Source of the DNA: Coleofasciculus sp. LEGE 07092 | Lineage (GTDB): Bacteria; Cyanobacteriota; Cyanobacteriia; Cyanobacteriales; Coleofasciculaceae | DNA length: 48,040 nt | Reading direction: 5' to 3' | Assembly: GCF_015207375.1 (NCBI RefSeq) | Contig: NZ_JADEWY010000041.1 | Location: 1-48,040, forward strand | Part shown: piece after piece, positions 7,517 through 15,198 of the stretch | Numbering within the stretch: the first letter of the stretch is position 1 | Layout of the letters: every line of letters begins with the position of its first letter | The notes under the pieces: generated by a model | The model's input: the letters and a program-made list of their open reading frames with translations, nothing else | Databases searched by the model: none | Told to the model about the DNA's origin: nothing | Program-made: the position numbers and the translations under genes

Positions 7517-9007
7517 TTATACGTCTGCCAACCACTCGTTAATTTCTTGAACGAGCCACTGACGTTCAGCTTGAGTTAATCCTTTAGTCAAACAATAGGT
7601 CTTAGCTTCCGTTTTTAAAAAAACCTTTTTAAGTGAAGGATTATCCCAGACCTCTTTAATCTCTGAAACTTGACCTTGGTAGTGGGAATTGATTCTCCCA
7701 AACTGTCTAAATTCAATAGAAAACTTATTTCTATCAAACTCAAGACAACAGTTGCTAAATACGGAGGCAGAGAAATGACTCTGCTCTATATCATCTGCCA
7801 TTTTCACGAAATTCTCGCGTCCCCATATCCAAAACATGATTAAGCTTGCCATAGCCATACTAAAAAGAAATACCACAGCCAGAAAATCTTCAAAAAAGGA
7901 AAAAAGTAAGCCTACAGAAAAATCTTTAAAAGAGGAAAAGAGTAAGCCTACAGATGCTACAAATACTACTACTAAGGCTGGAATTAATAAACTTAGCACT
8001 AGCATTACAATTGCCAAGCTGAAAAAGGGAAGTAATTTTCCTGCCACTATGATGATACTTAGAAGAACGGATCTCCCCCGAAGAACGGATCTCCGCCGTC
8101 CAGGAATCTTAATACTTAACTGATGGGGAGATTTTTTAAGCTTTATTTGGCTATTAAACGGGGGTTTAACCGTTTCCAATGGATAGCTGATATGGCGACC
8201 CGTTTCAAGTGCTTCTAATGCTTGTGCAACTGTACTCAATCGCAGGTCAAGATCGGGTTCGGTGAGGGCTTCAATCCAGTTGAGGAATGTGGGATTAATA
8301 CTGACGCGATCGCGAAATTGAATCCGTAGGTTATTCTGGGGTAACTCAGCCGGAGAAATGCCTGTTAATAAGTGAATTAAGGTAGCACCCAAGGCGTATA
8401 GATCAGACGCCGGAACCGCTTGTCCCCAAAACTGTTCGAGGGGTGCGTATCCAGTCGTGCCCACTACAGTAAACGTGACACCTTCAACCGCCGCACTATC
8501 TTGAACTGCACCAAAATCCACCAGATAAACCCGCTTGTCTTTTCCCAAAATAAGATTGCTGGGTTTGATATCCCGATGGAGGACGGGTGGATTTAATCCA
8601 TGCAAATACGAGAGAATCTTCAATACTTGAGTGGCAATAGAACGCACCTGTACTTCGGTAAACCGCTTGCCAGAGTCTATTAGCTGTTGCAGGGAGTAAC
8701 CTGGGATGTAATCCTGCACTAAGCCAAACCAGCACAACCCTGCACCTGTCTGTTTGTCTAGGGAAAAGTAATCACGATAGCGGGGAATACGGGGATGGTT
8801 GAGTTGTTTGAGGATAGAAGCTTCCCGTTCAAATAGCTTAAATTCTTCCCATTGCATCTGAGGACTAAACGCCAGCAGCTTCAGGGTTACGGGTTCGGCG
8901 GGTGAAGTTTGGATATCCTTTGCCAGCCAAGTTTGACGCCCCGCATTATTTCCCAACTGGCGTTGCAGTCGGTAACGTTCCTGTAAGACTTGTGCAGTTT
9001 GTAGCAT
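7517..9007 (-). CDS. Serine/threonine protein kinase, multi-span membrane paralogue
   Basis: Hanks-type kinase of 496 aa, a tandem paralogue of the downstream kinase. Motifs: LGNNAGRQTWLAKDI, VTLKLLAF (lysine), HRDIKPSNLIL, DFGAVQD, GTTGYAPLEQFWG. The kinase domain ends near residue 270; a basic linker (IKIPGRRRSVLRGRS) leads into about 100 hydrophobic residues with probably three or four membrane spans, then a soluble C-terminal domain of about 100 aa of unknown function. The hydrophobic part contains a 12-residue tandem duplication (VGLLFSSFKDFS then VGLLFSFFEDFL). The two kinases differ entirely after the catalytic domain, so they probably sense different inputs. Confidence 0.9.
   Translation of the reverse strand: MLQTAQVLQERYRLQRQLGNNAGRQTWLAKDIQTSPAEPVTLKLLAFSPQMQWEEFKLFEREASILKQLNHPRIPRYRDYFSLDKQTGAGLCWFGLVQDYIPGYSLQQLIDSGKRFTEVQVRSIATQVLKILSYLHGLNPPVLHRDIKPSNLILGKDKRVYLVDFGAVQDSAAVEGVTFTVVGTTGYAPLEQFWGQAVPASDLYALGATLIHLLTGISPAELPQNNLRIQFRDRVSINPTFLNWIEALTEPDLDLRLSTVAQALEALETGRHISYPLETVKPPFNSQIKLKKSPHQLSIKIPGRRRSVLRGRSVLLSIIIVAGKLLPFFSLAIVMLVLSLLIPALVVVFVASVGLLFSSFKDFSVGLLFSFFEDFLAVVFLFSMAMASLIMFWIWGRENFVKMADDIEQSHFSASVFSNCCLEFDRNKFSIEFRQFGRINSHYQGQVSEIKEVWDNPSLKKVFLKTEAKTYCLTKGLTQAERQWLVQEINEWLADV
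7883..7953. repeat. 36-bp tandem duplication within kinase gene
   Basis: Two copies (7883-7917 and 7919-7953, period 36 bp) share AAAATCTT, AGGAAAA and AGTAAGCCTACAG with a few substitutions. The period is a multiple of three, and it duplicates 12 residues in the membrane region of the kinase. Confidence 0.75.
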
Positions 9008-9289
9008 TATTTACCTCAGACCGACACTCAGCGCTGTCTGCATACCTCTATGATGCTATAGTTCCAACGTCTTGGGTGTTATGCAGAGTTGAGTTAGCGA
9101 TCGCACATCGCAACTGCGCCCTCTGCCTTGGGGTGAGAGCTTTCTGGGTATCTACTCCAAAAAAGTCTGCACGCACAGGTTTTTTTATGAAAGCAAAAAA
9201 GAAGATAAAACAACTCTTTCCCCTTTCGCCCAATAACAGGTCGTTATAGAGTTTAGAGTAAGGAGCAGAAGGTTATAGCTGAGGTTAGG

Positions 9290-9796
9290 ATGGACCGAAT
9301 ACAGGCAGAACTTGAGGCAATTCGCTCTCAAATTGAGGCATTGCGCCGCGAACGGGATGCATTAATGGCGAAGGAGATACTGCCACAGAATGATTCACCA
9401 GAAGCAATCTCTGAAGCTTACCGCCGCCAAGCTAGGGAAGCGCCACAGGTATCGGCAGAAGTCGAGGGAATTGATAATGCGATCGCCGCACTACAGGCGC
9501 AGTTAGAGCAAAAACAGCTAGAGTTACAGCCGCGAGTGGAACGCAAGCAACCCCTGACACCGGAAGAGCAAATTGAGGCAACAGTCCAAGAGGCTTATGA
9601 GCGCGCCAATCGGATCAACGAACTGGCAGCGGAATTGGTGGAGGAACTGAGGGAATTAAAAGCGATCGCCCATGATTTGAGTCCGAGTTACTGGCAGTTG
9701 CATCACAAGCCCTTTGTAACGGGGTTTAAGGCGGCTTCGGTTCCTTACTTGCGATCGGATCATGGGGTTTTAATGATTTCTAAGATAGTGATTTGA
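9290..9796 (+). CDS. Coiled-coil protein of unknown function
   Basis: A 168-aa charged protein I do not recognise. Residues about 1-30 (MDRIQAELEAIRSQIEALRR) and 60-85 show strong heptad patterns of a coiled coil; a third helical stretch (about 100-130) ends at ELRELKAIAHDLSP. The C-terminal 40 residues (YWQLHHKPFVTGFKAASVPYLRSD) are different and may be a small folded tail or partner-binding segment. There is no signal peptide or membrane span. The ATG at 9290 has weak AGGA upstream. It stands alone between the divergent kinase pair and the monooxygenase gene. Confidence 0.6.
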   Translation: MDRIQAELEAIRSQIEALRRERDALMAKEILPQNDSPEAISEAYRRQAREAPQVSAEVEGIDNAIAALQAQLEQKQLELQPRVERKQPLTPEEQIEATVQEAYERANRINELAAELVEELRELKAIAHDLSPSYWQLHHKPFVTGFKAASVPYLRSDHGVLMISKIVI

Positions 9797-9952
9797 GGGC
9801 TTGTTCTCTACTGGAACCGCATAATCTTAAGTTCTTTAGGTGCTAGGTCGTGCCGAACAAATGCCGCCCTACCTAACATTATTTTACCAAATATTTCGAT
9901 ATTTAGAGAGAGTAACGTTAGATTAAGTATCGAAAACTTCCTGGAGAGAGTG

Positions 9953-11197
9953 ATGCCAACAACCCCTAATGCCATCAAATCATCTGTGTCGAAAGCGATC
10001 GTTGTTGGAGGTGGAATAGGTGGTTTGACCTTTGCCCGTGCCTGCCTTGATGTAGGAATTGAGGTGGAGTTATACGAGAAACGCCACCTAGATTCTATGT
10101 TGTCGGGACCCGGAGGAATTTTCATACAAAGAAATGCGATGCGCGTCTACAAACTCCTCTGGGACGGAAAAATCTACAATCGTTTCTACGAACAGGGAGG
10201 CAAGATTCTCAAAGGTGGATTTTTCAGCAAAGACGGGACTCCCCTTTACATCAACACGCCTGGGTTTGTTGGAGAAGACGACTTAGGTGTGTGCCTTCTG
10301 CGACCTGAACTGCAGCAGATTCTCTACGAATCCTTACCTGCAGGAACTGTACGGACGGGTATTGCCTTCGAGCATTTTGAAGATACGGGGGATGGCGTGC
10401 GAGTCTTTTTCAATGATGGCAGCATTGCAGAAGGTGATATTTTAGTGGGAGCTGATGGACTCTACTCAAAAGTGCGTGCTCGTCTCAACGATCGGGAGCA
10501 GTTAGAGCAACCAATCTACAGTGGAATGTGTTGCTGGCGGGGATATTTCAACCGTTCAAATCTACCCCTTGATGATCGCTATAGCTGGGGGGAATTTTGG
10601 GGTCAGGGAAACCGCTTTGGGTACTTTGATGTGGGGGGAGGTCGGTTTGGTTTTTACGCCTTTAAGAATACTGAATCTGGGGGGAATGACGACGCGGTAG
10701 GAGGTTCTTTAAAGGTAATGCGATCGCTCTTTTCAGACTATGCTGACCCAGTACCCGCTATCATCGAATCTCTCGATCAATATAATATCTACCGAGATGA
10801 TATCCTTGATCGCCAACCCCTTAGTCGAGAGTGGGGACGAGGGCAGGTTACGCTAATCGGAGATGCTGCACACCCCGTCCAACCCAATCTAGGACAGGGC
10901 GGCTGTATGGCGGTGGAAGATGCTTTTGAGTTAGTTAAGGGACTGTTGACTAACGAAACAAATTATGACCAAGTGCCAACGCTACTGCGTCAATTCGAGA
11001 ACAGTCGCAGCAATCGAGTTACTCGTGTCTTCAATATCTCCCGTCAGGTTGGCAATCTCGGACAAGCTGACACTGCCTTCGGCTGCTTCCTGCGCAATTG
11101 GATCTACAAACTTACTCCAACCTGGTTAGCTGACTGGCAGTTTAGATGGTTGTTTGATTACCAACCCGAATGGAATTCTTACTTGTCACGAGACTAA
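9953..11197 (+). CDS. FAD-dependent aromatic/carotenoid-type monooxygenase
   Basis: Class A flavoprotein monooxygenase of 414 aa. The FAD-binding Rossmann motif is VVGGGIGGLTFARACLDVG near the N-terminus, the DG motif is GDILVGADGLYSKVR, and the second FAD motif is VTLIGDAAHPVQPNLGQGG. The family includes salicylate and 3-hydroxybenzoate hydroxylases, UbiH-like enzymes and zeaxanthin epoxidase; the substrate cannot be assigned here. There is no signal peptide, no FHA domain and no obvious membrane helix. I use the ATG at 9953 with GGAGAG upstream; a GTG lies one codon earlier. It ends just before the repeat-rich island. Confidence 0.85.
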   Translation: MPTTPNAIKSSVSKAIVVGGGIGGLTFARACLDVGIEVELYEKRHLDSMLSGPGGIFIQRNAMRVYKLLWDGKIYNRFYEQGGKILKGGFFSKDGTPLYINTPGFVGEDDLGVCLLRPELQQILYESLPAGTVRTGIAFEHFEDTGDGVRVFFNDGSIAEGDILVGADGLYSKVRARLNDREQLEQPIYSGMCCWRGYFNRSNLPLDDRYSWGEFWGQGNRFGYFDVGGGRFGFYAFKNTESGGNDDAVGGSLKVMRSLFSDYADPVPAIIESLDQYNIYRDDILDRQPLSREWGRGQVTLIGDAAHPVQPNLGQGGCMAVEDAFELVKGLLTNETNYDQVPTLLRQFENSRSNRVTRVFNISRQVGNLGQADTAFGCFLRNWIYKLTPTWLADWQFRWLFDYQPEWNSYLSRD

Positions 11198-11249
11198 GTT
11201 GCATAAAAATTCCAAGTCTTATCCCTCTTCTGTCACTTCCCGAAATTCA

Positions 11250-11387
11250 CTAATTTAAGCGAGGAATGCGATCGCACGTTGGGAAAGATAGACGTGATCG
11301 CATCTATCCACACTGAAGCGCGATCGCACTTTAGGAAAGATAGACCCGATCGCATCCACTGAAACGGCAAGCGCGATCGCTCTGGTG
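11250..11387. repeat. HIP1-anchored repeat block 1
   Basis: About two and a half units of a roughly 50-60 bp repeat: GCGATCGCAC, then TTGGGAAAGATAGAC, then GATCGCATC-CAC, then a short AAGC-type spacer and the next GCGATCGC (11268, 11320, 11372 region). The opening TAATTTAAGCGAGGAATGCG recurs at about 15199. Related units are found throughout 11.2-15.9 kb. Confidence 0.75.
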
Positions 11388-11430
11388 TATATAGTGGACT
11401 TAGAGCAAAAGAATTATTCAGATAGAGTCC

Positions 11431-11661
11431 ATGTCCACCTATAACGAAGTACTCAGTCAAGTTCAAAGCCTTACCTCTGATGAGCAACTGCGCCTGTTGG
11501 AAGAATTAGCAGCGCTGGTTCGTCAGAAGGTAACATCGGAGCATCAACGTCACCTTCTCCAATTACAAGGGGTAAGTAAAGACAAATGGTGGGGATTTTT
11601 GCCTAAGCGCGTGGATGCTTTAGAGTTTCAGAAGTCACTCAGGCAAGAATGGGGTGAATAA
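11431..11661 (+). CDS. VapB/DUF2281-like antitoxin (copy 1)
   Basis: A 76-aa protein starting MSTYNEVLSQVQSLTSDEQLRLLEELAALVRQK, clearly paralogous to the protein at 11791-12012. The N-terminal half is an amphipathic helix pair typical of this small cyanobacterial antitoxin family; the C-terminal half (LLQLQGVSKDKWW...) is expected to bind the toxin. The cognate PIN-domain toxin directly behind it, overlapping by 8 nt in another frame, is truncated, so this antitoxin has lost its own partner. The upstream sequence (GTATATAGTGGACTTAGAGC) is repeated before copy 2, which suggests a duplicated promoter. Family name is moderately sure; function is inferred from context. Confidence 0.7.
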   Translation: MSTYNEVLSQVQSLTSDEQLRLLEELAALVRQKVTSEHQRHLLQLQGVSKDKWWGFLPKRVDALEFQKSLRQEWGE

Positions 11662-11764
11662 TAGTTATCTACTGGATACAAACATCCTGATTTATTACTT
11701 TAACGATGACCCAACCGTGCAGCCTATTTTTGAGGAAATTCTAGCTTCTGTATATTGGACTTAG
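11654..11764 (+). pseudogene. Truncated PIN-domain toxin (VapC-like)
   Basis: A GTG start gives MNNSYLLDTNILIYYFNDDP, the beta-strand and first catalytic aspartate (LDTN) that open a PIN-domain RNase. The reading frame stops after 36 residues, against about 130 in an intact toxin. The break lies exactly where the repeated promoter-like sequence of copy 2 begins (GTATATTGGACTTAGGGC), so unequal recombination between the two modules probably removed the rest of the gene. Confidence 0.75.
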
Positions 11765-11790
11765 GGCAAGAGCATTACAAGAGAAAGTGT

Positions 11791-12012
11791 ATGTCTACTT
11801 ATCATGAAGTACGTCGTCTAGCTGAAAACCTTACTCCTGATGAGCAAATGCGGCTGATAGAAGAATTGTTCAGCTTAATTCGTCAACAACTTACGCTGAC
11901 ACCTAAGCCCAAACGTAGCATCCTGGAGTTGCGAGGGTTAGGTAAAGAAATCTGGAATGGCATTGATGCTCAAGAATATGTCAATCAGGAACGAGACTCA
12001 TGGAATGGATAG
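11791..12012 (+). CDS. VapB/DUF2281-like antitoxin (copy 2)
   Basis: A 73-aa antitoxin-like protein, MSTYHEVRRLAENLTPDEQMRLIEELF..., homologous to copy 1. Its C-terminal tail ILELRGLGKEIWNGIDAQEYVNQERDSW is the classic toxin-wrapping tail found upstream of PIN-domain toxins in cyanobacteria. The ATG at 11791 matches the start of copy 1; in-frame sequence further upstream is the duplicated promoter region. It overlaps the toxin gene by 13 nt, so the two are translationally coupled. As in other VapBC modules it probably represses its own promoter together with the toxin. Confidence 0.8.
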   Translation: MSTYHEVRRLAENLTPDEQMRLIEELFSLIRQQLTLTPKPKRSILELRGLGKEIWNGIDAQEYVNQERDSWNG

Positions 12013-12443
12013 CCCAGTTACAGGGGCAAGTAGTCGGTTTGGATAGTGCGCCGCTGATTTACTTTATAGAAGAAAATCCGGCTTACTTGGAGATGACTGA
12101 CGCTTTCTTTGAGGCGATGGTGCACGGGGAGTTAAGGGTTGTAACCTCGGTGATAACTTTGTTAGAAGTGCTAGTTTATCCTCTGCGACAAGGGAACAGT
12201 ATACTAGCTCAACAATATCGTGACATCCTATCGGATGAAGAAGGTTTGACAACCATCGAAGTTTCTCCAGCTATTGCTGAAATCGCTGCACAGCTCCGGG
12301 CAACTTACAATTTGAGAACGCCTGATGCAATTCAAATGGCTACAGCAATTCGCCAAGGTGCTTCGTTTTTTTTGACTAATGATTCACGTTTACCTTCTTT
12401 ACCTGGGTTGGAAGTGTTGGTGTTAGAGGAACTGAGGGCTTGA
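12000..12443 (+). CDS. PIN-domain toxin (VapC-like ribonuclease)
   Basis: A 147-aa PIN-domain protein, the expected toxin partner of the overlapping antitoxin. Acidic active-site residues are visible: Asp15 in VVGLDSAPLIYF, a glutamate in ITLLEVLV, an aspartate in RTPDAIQMATA, and the last in FFLTNDSRLPSL. VapC toxins cleave tRNA or rRNA and block growth when the antitoxin is lost. Length and all four acidic positions look intact, so this copy is probably active, unlike the truncated one upstream. It is followed by 400 bp of repeats. Confidence 0.88.
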   Translation: MEWIAQLQGQVVGLDSAPLIYFIEENPAYLEMTDAFFEAMVHGELRVVTSVITLLEVLVYPLRQGNSILAQQYRDILSDEEGLTTIEVSPAIAEIAAQLRATYNLRTPDAIQMATAIRQGASFFLTNDSRLPSLPGLEVLVLEELRA

Positions 12444-12449
12444 TTTTAG

Positions 12450-12820
12450 GCAGGTGTGATCACATTTTGGGAAAGATAGACGCGATAGCGTGAAGCGAAG
12501 CTATAGCGAGGAACGAGCGTCAGCGCTGCTGCGTTGGCGTAGCCTCTCCGCAAGGAGAAGCCCAGATCGCATCCACCGATATTGCAAACGCGATCGCACT
12601 TTGAAGAAGATAGGCGCGTGAAGCGAAGCTATTGCGTTAGCGAATCGCATACACCGACACAGGAACGCGATCGCACGTTGGGTAAAGATAGACGCGATAG
12701 CGTGAAGCGAAGCTATAGCGAGGAACGAGCGTCAGCGCTGCTGCGTTCGCCCTTGGCGTCTCCCCTTGGGAGAAGCGCAGATCGCATCCACTCAAACGGC
12801 AAGCGCGATCGCGCTAAAAT
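12450..12820. repeat. HIP1-anchored repeats with nested palindromic elements
   Basis: This 400-bp gene-free stretch consists of repeat units (GATCACATTTTGGGAAAGATAGACGC-like starts at about 12456, 12590 and 12668), with a second element nested inside the HIP1 position of each. Two long copies, 12475-12575 and 12687-12790, share GATAGCGTGAAGCGAAGC, ATAGCGAGGAACGAGCG and TCAGCGCTGCTGCGTT; a shorter variant lies at about 12617-12645. The nested element contains several small hairpins (e.g. ATAGC/GCTAT, CTCTCC/GGAGA). Confidence 0.75.
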
Positions 12821-12851
12821 AGCAGCAGGTTAATCCGAAGCTGATTTTAGT

Positions 12852-13109
12852 ATGCCAATTACATTGCCACCGGAACTGGAACAGTTTATCAAAAATCAGC
12901 TTGCTAGCGGCAAGTATGCCTCCATTGATGAAGTCTTTTTAGCAGGTATTAAGCTGCTACAAGAACGAGAAAATCTTTATCAAGGACGGTTTGAAGAATT
13001 ACGTCGTGAGGTTATGGTGGGGGTTGAAGAGGCTGAACGAGGCGAATTGTTGGATGCAGAAACCGTCATAATTGGACTGCAAGAAAAATTGCAACAGCGT
13101 CGCGCTTAG
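12852..13109 (+). CDS. parD: ParD-family antitoxin
   Basis: An 85-aa antitoxin of the ParD/CopG type. The N-terminal ITLPPELEQFIKNQLASGKYASIDEVFLAGIKLLQERE is the ribbon-helix-helix DNA-binding domain, and the C-terminal acidic helix (VGVEEAERGELLDAETVIIGLQEKL) binds the toxin. The parE gene begins 8 bp downstream, giving the normal antitoxin-first operon that the ParD-ParE complex represses. It begins directly after the repeat block, so its promoter probably lies in repeat-derived sequence (for example near TTGATTTTAG-type AT-rich bases at 12838-12850). Confidence 0.9.
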   Translation: MPITLPPELEQFIKNQLASGKYASIDEVFLAGIKLLQERENLYQGRFEELRREVMVGVEEAERGELLDAETVIIGLQEKLQQRRA

Positions 13110-13117
13110 GCTAATTG

Positions 13118-13426
13118 ATGAGCAATTTTTGCCGAATTACACCGACAGCAAGCCGAGATATAGAGAGTATTATGGACTATCTCGCTGAGAGAGGAAGTAT
13201 TGAAACGGCAGAGCGTTTTCTTGAGAAGATCGACACGAAGTTCAAAATGCTAGCTCAGTTCCCTCGAATAGGACGCAAACGAGATGAACTCTATCCTGGC
13301 TTGCGGAGTGTATCGTTAGAAGATTACCTGATTTTTTATCGTCTGGTTTCAAACGGAATCGAGGTGATGCGGGTGGTGGGCGGTTATCGCGATCTCGAAG
13401 CGCTATTTGTGGAAGATGAAGACTGA
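13118..13426 (+). CDS. parE: ParE-family toxin
   Basis: A 102-aa RelE/ParE-superfamily toxin: SNFCRITPTASRDIESIMDYLAERGSIETAERFLEKID, followed by FPRIGRKRDELYPGLRSVSLEDYLIFYRLVSNGIEVMRVVGGYRD. ParE members poison DNA gyrase, whereas RelE relatives cleave mRNA on the ribosome; pairing with a ParD antitoxin favours the first. The ATG at 13118 is preferred over a TTG one codon earlier. Codons at the end run directly into another HIP1 repeat block (13427 onward). Confidence 0.9.
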   Translation: MSNFCRITPTASRDIESIMDYLAERGSIETAERFLEKIDTKFKMLAQFPRIGRKRDELYPGLRSVSLEDYLIFYRLVSNGIEVMRVVGGYRDLEALFVEDED

Positions 13427-13550
13427 GCGATCGCACTTTGGGAAACAGAGACGCGATCGCATCCGTCGACACTCCGAAGCCGAGTTCACTTTGGGGAAGA
13501 TAGGCGCGATCGCATCCACTGAGGCACAAAGGCGATCGCACTCCCGCACT
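13427..13550. repeat. HIP1-anchored repeat block 3
   Basis: Two further units of the island repeat: GCGATCGCACTTTGGGAAAC at 13429, ending CGCATCCGTCGACACTCC, then a decayed start (GTTCACTTTGGGGAAGATAGGC, about 13484) leading to CGATCGCATCCACTGAGGC and another GCGATCGCAC. Confidence 0.7.
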
Positions 13551-13565
13551 TTTCTCCAAACAAAC

Positions 13566-13600
13566 GTAGGTTGGGTTGAGCATTAGCGAAACCCAACACC
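13566..13600 (+). repeat. REP palindrome, downstream side of the RAYT gene
   Basis: GTAGGTTGGGTTGAGC (13566-13581) faces AACCCAAC (13590-13597) to form a short hairpin. A near-identical copy in the same orientation flanks the other side of the transposase gene at 14187-14218. Confidence 0.75.
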
Positions 13601-13628
13601 AAGTCAATCTACTAACCCTACTATCAAT

Positions 13629-14171
13629 TCATTCATTCCCAATCCCTTCAACAAAGGGAATCTCCTCGCCTTCACCCCAGCAGCGATCGTATAAACTATC
13701 TCGGATATAACGATGAAAACTGGAAAATTCCCAATCTCTGGGAGTTCGCACCAAGCCATGTTTCACTGGGTTGTAGTGAATGTACTCCACATGCTGGGTG
13801 AAATCTGTCTCATCCCGAATGAGGTGTTCCCAAAATCGCTGCTGCCAAACAGCCTGTTCCTTTTTTCGTTGCCTGGATGCAGACGGTTGTTGTTTGTATT
13901 TGGGATGACAGCGACGGCTAAATTCGCTTTTAATCAATCGCCAACGGGTGGAAAAGTCACAGTCACCTTCGGGTAATGTCCAAATGCAATGCAAATGGTC
14001 TGGTAGCAACACGAAGGCGTCGATTGTAAATGGATGGTTGGCTTTGACAGAGCGAAAAATCTCTCGAAGTAAGGGAACATTATCGGGTTCACACAAAATC
14101 TTGCGCCGTTTGTGAGTTACTAGGGTGAAAAAGTAGGTGCCCCCTTCTATTTTTGCCCGACGATATTGCAT
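13629..14171 (-). CDS. REP-associated tyrosine transposase (RAYT)
   Basis: A 180-aa Y1-type HUH endonuclease of the RAYT/TnpA-REP (IS200-like) family. MQYRRAKIEGGTYFFTLVTHKRR opens the domain; the metal-binding HUH motif is His59-Leu-His61 in LLPDHLHCIW; the catalytic tyrosine is probably in VEYIHYNPVKHGL. RAYTs nick single-stranded REP hairpins and are thought to spread them as domesticated, non-self-mobile transposases. The gene is bracketed by REP palindromes at 13566-13600 and 14187-14218, and more copies lie at 14351 and 14438, which is the expected arrangement. The open reading frame appears intact. Confidence 0.92.
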   Translation of the reverse strand: MQYRRAKIEGGTYFFTLVTHKRRKILCEPDNVPLLREIFRSVKANHPFTIDAFVLLPDHLHCIWTLPEGDCDFSTRWRLIKSEFSRRCHPKYKQQPSASRQRKKEQAVWQQRFWEHLIRDETDFTQHVEYIHYNPVKHGLVRTPRDWEFSSFHRYIRDSLYDRCWGEGEEIPFVEGIGNE

Positions 14172-14186
14172 GGCGTTGTTAACCTC

Positions 14187-14218
14187 GTAGGTTGGGTTGA
14201 GCGATAGTGAAACCCAAC
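14187..14218 (+). repeat. REP palindrome, upstream side of the RAYT gene
   Basis: GTAGGTTGGGTTGAGC with AACCCAAC 10-12 nt further on; differs from the 13566 copy at only a few loop positions. Confidence 0.75.
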
Positions 14219-14350
14219 TCCAACCAGCTTATCCAGCCATTAAGTTTCTCCAACACCGTAAAATTCCGGATTTGTTGGGTTACTCGACGCTGCGGCAACC
14301 CCTACGAGGAACAGGAACGCTGCGGGAACGTGCCTCTCGAGTTAGCAACT

Positions 14351-14466
14351 GTAGGTTGGGTAGAGCGTAAGCGTTGCCCAACGCCGTTCAAGCTATGAAA
14401 TCATCCACTGATAAAAAACCCAAATGCTTTGGAAATGTTGGGTTTCGTGCCTCAACCCAACCTACA
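14351..14466. repeat. Two diverged REP copies in opposite orientation
   Basis: 14351-14382 reads GTAGGTTGGGTAGAGCG ... TTGCCCAAC. 14438-14466 reads GTTGGGTTTCGTG ... CAACCCAACCTAC and is the inverted orientation. Together they form a REP doublet of the BIME type about 170 bp from the RAYT-proximal copy. Confidence 0.65.
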
Positions 14467-14467
14467 A

Positions 14468-14588
14468 GATGGCGATCGCACCTTGGGAAAGATAGACGCG
14501 ATCGCATAGACGATACTGCAAAGGCGATCGCATACATGATACTCCAAAGGCGATCGCACATTAGAGAAGATAGACGCGATCGCACTGT
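14468..14588. repeat. HIP1-anchored repeat block 4
   Basis: Five HIP1 cores in about 120 bp (near 14471, 14499, 14524, 14551, 14576), separated by CACCTTGGGAAAGATAGAC, ATAGACGATACTGCAAAG, ATACATGATACTCCAAAG and CACATTAGAGAAGATAGAC. The regular 25-27 bp spacing shows that the island repeat is built of two alternating half-units. Confidence 0.75.
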
Positions 14589-14594
14589 GGGGTG

Positions 14595-15167
14595 TTACCA
14601 AATTGGTTCAAGATTTAGAACAAATCCAGGTAGAACATCTTCCCCTGATAAACTAGCAGGAGACTCAAGCACCTCAACTTCTTGACCTTGCCGATAAATT
14701 TCCACTTGTCGAGTTCTCCGATTAATTAACCAACCCAGACGAATACCATTCTCTAAATATTCCTTCATTTTTGCCTGAGTTTCTGTAAAGCTATCACTTG
14801 GAGAAAGTAACTCAACTACAAAATCAGGGCAAAGAGGAGCAAATTTCGTTTGTTGTTCGGGAGTCAGAGCATTCCAGCGTTCCAATTTTACCCAAGAAGC
14901 ATCAGGAGAACGATCTGCACCATTCGGTAGTTTAAAACCTCCAGAGGAATCAAAAACTTTACCCAGTTGAGTTTGCTCATTCCAAATCCAGATTTGAGCA
15001 GTTAGTCCAGCATTACGGTTACTGGTTTCTCCCCCCGTAGGTGGCATAATAATTAATTCTCCCGTAGCTGTGCGTTCAAATCTCAGCGTTTCGTTATCCT
15101 GACAGAGTTGATAAAATTGCTCGTCTGTAAGTGTTAGGGATTGGAGATTGATGGTTAGGGTGGTCAT
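14595..15167 (-). CDS. Uma2 family endonuclease-like protein
   Basis: A 190-aa Uma2 (DUF820) protein, a PD-(D/E)XK nuclease-fold family greatly expanded in cyanobacteria. Typical blocks: LTDEQFYQLCQDNETLRFERTATGELIIMPPTGGETS, the acidic SPDASWV, and FVVELLSPSDSFTETQAKMKEYLENGIRLGWLINR, where the Glu and Lys form the catalytic core. Function in vivo is unclear; proposals include transposon- or restriction-related nuclease activity. The ATG at 15167 gives the family-typical MTTLTINLQSLTL start; a TTG at 15185 would add six residues. It lies between HIP1 repeat blocks. Confidence 0.85.
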   Translation of the reverse strand: MTTLTINLQSLTLTDEQFYQLCQDNETLRFERTATGELIIMPPTGGETSNRNAGLTAQIWIWNEQTQLGKVFDSSGGFKLPNGADRSPDASWVKLERWNALTPEQQTKFAPLCPDFVVELLSPSDSFTETQAKMKEYLENGIRLGWLINRRTRQVEIYRQGQEVEVLESPASLSGEDVLPGFVLNLEPIW

Positions 15168-15198
15168 TTCAAGCTTTAACCCCAAGTGGATACATTAC

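Noticed and set aside
8738-8765. GAGL in the second kinase as another copy of the palindromic element
   Set aside because: The DNA lacks GTAGGGGCGGG and the inverted arm; GAGL-type sequence followed by WF is native to this kinase family.
12582-12833. Open frame of 83 codons on the plus strand
   Set aside because: Lies wholly within the HIP1/palindromic repeats; composition is repeat-derived with no ribosome binding site or family resemblance.
13242-13607. 121-codon minus-strand frame across parE and repeats
   Set aside because: Antisense to parE and REP/HIP1 repeats; no coding signature.
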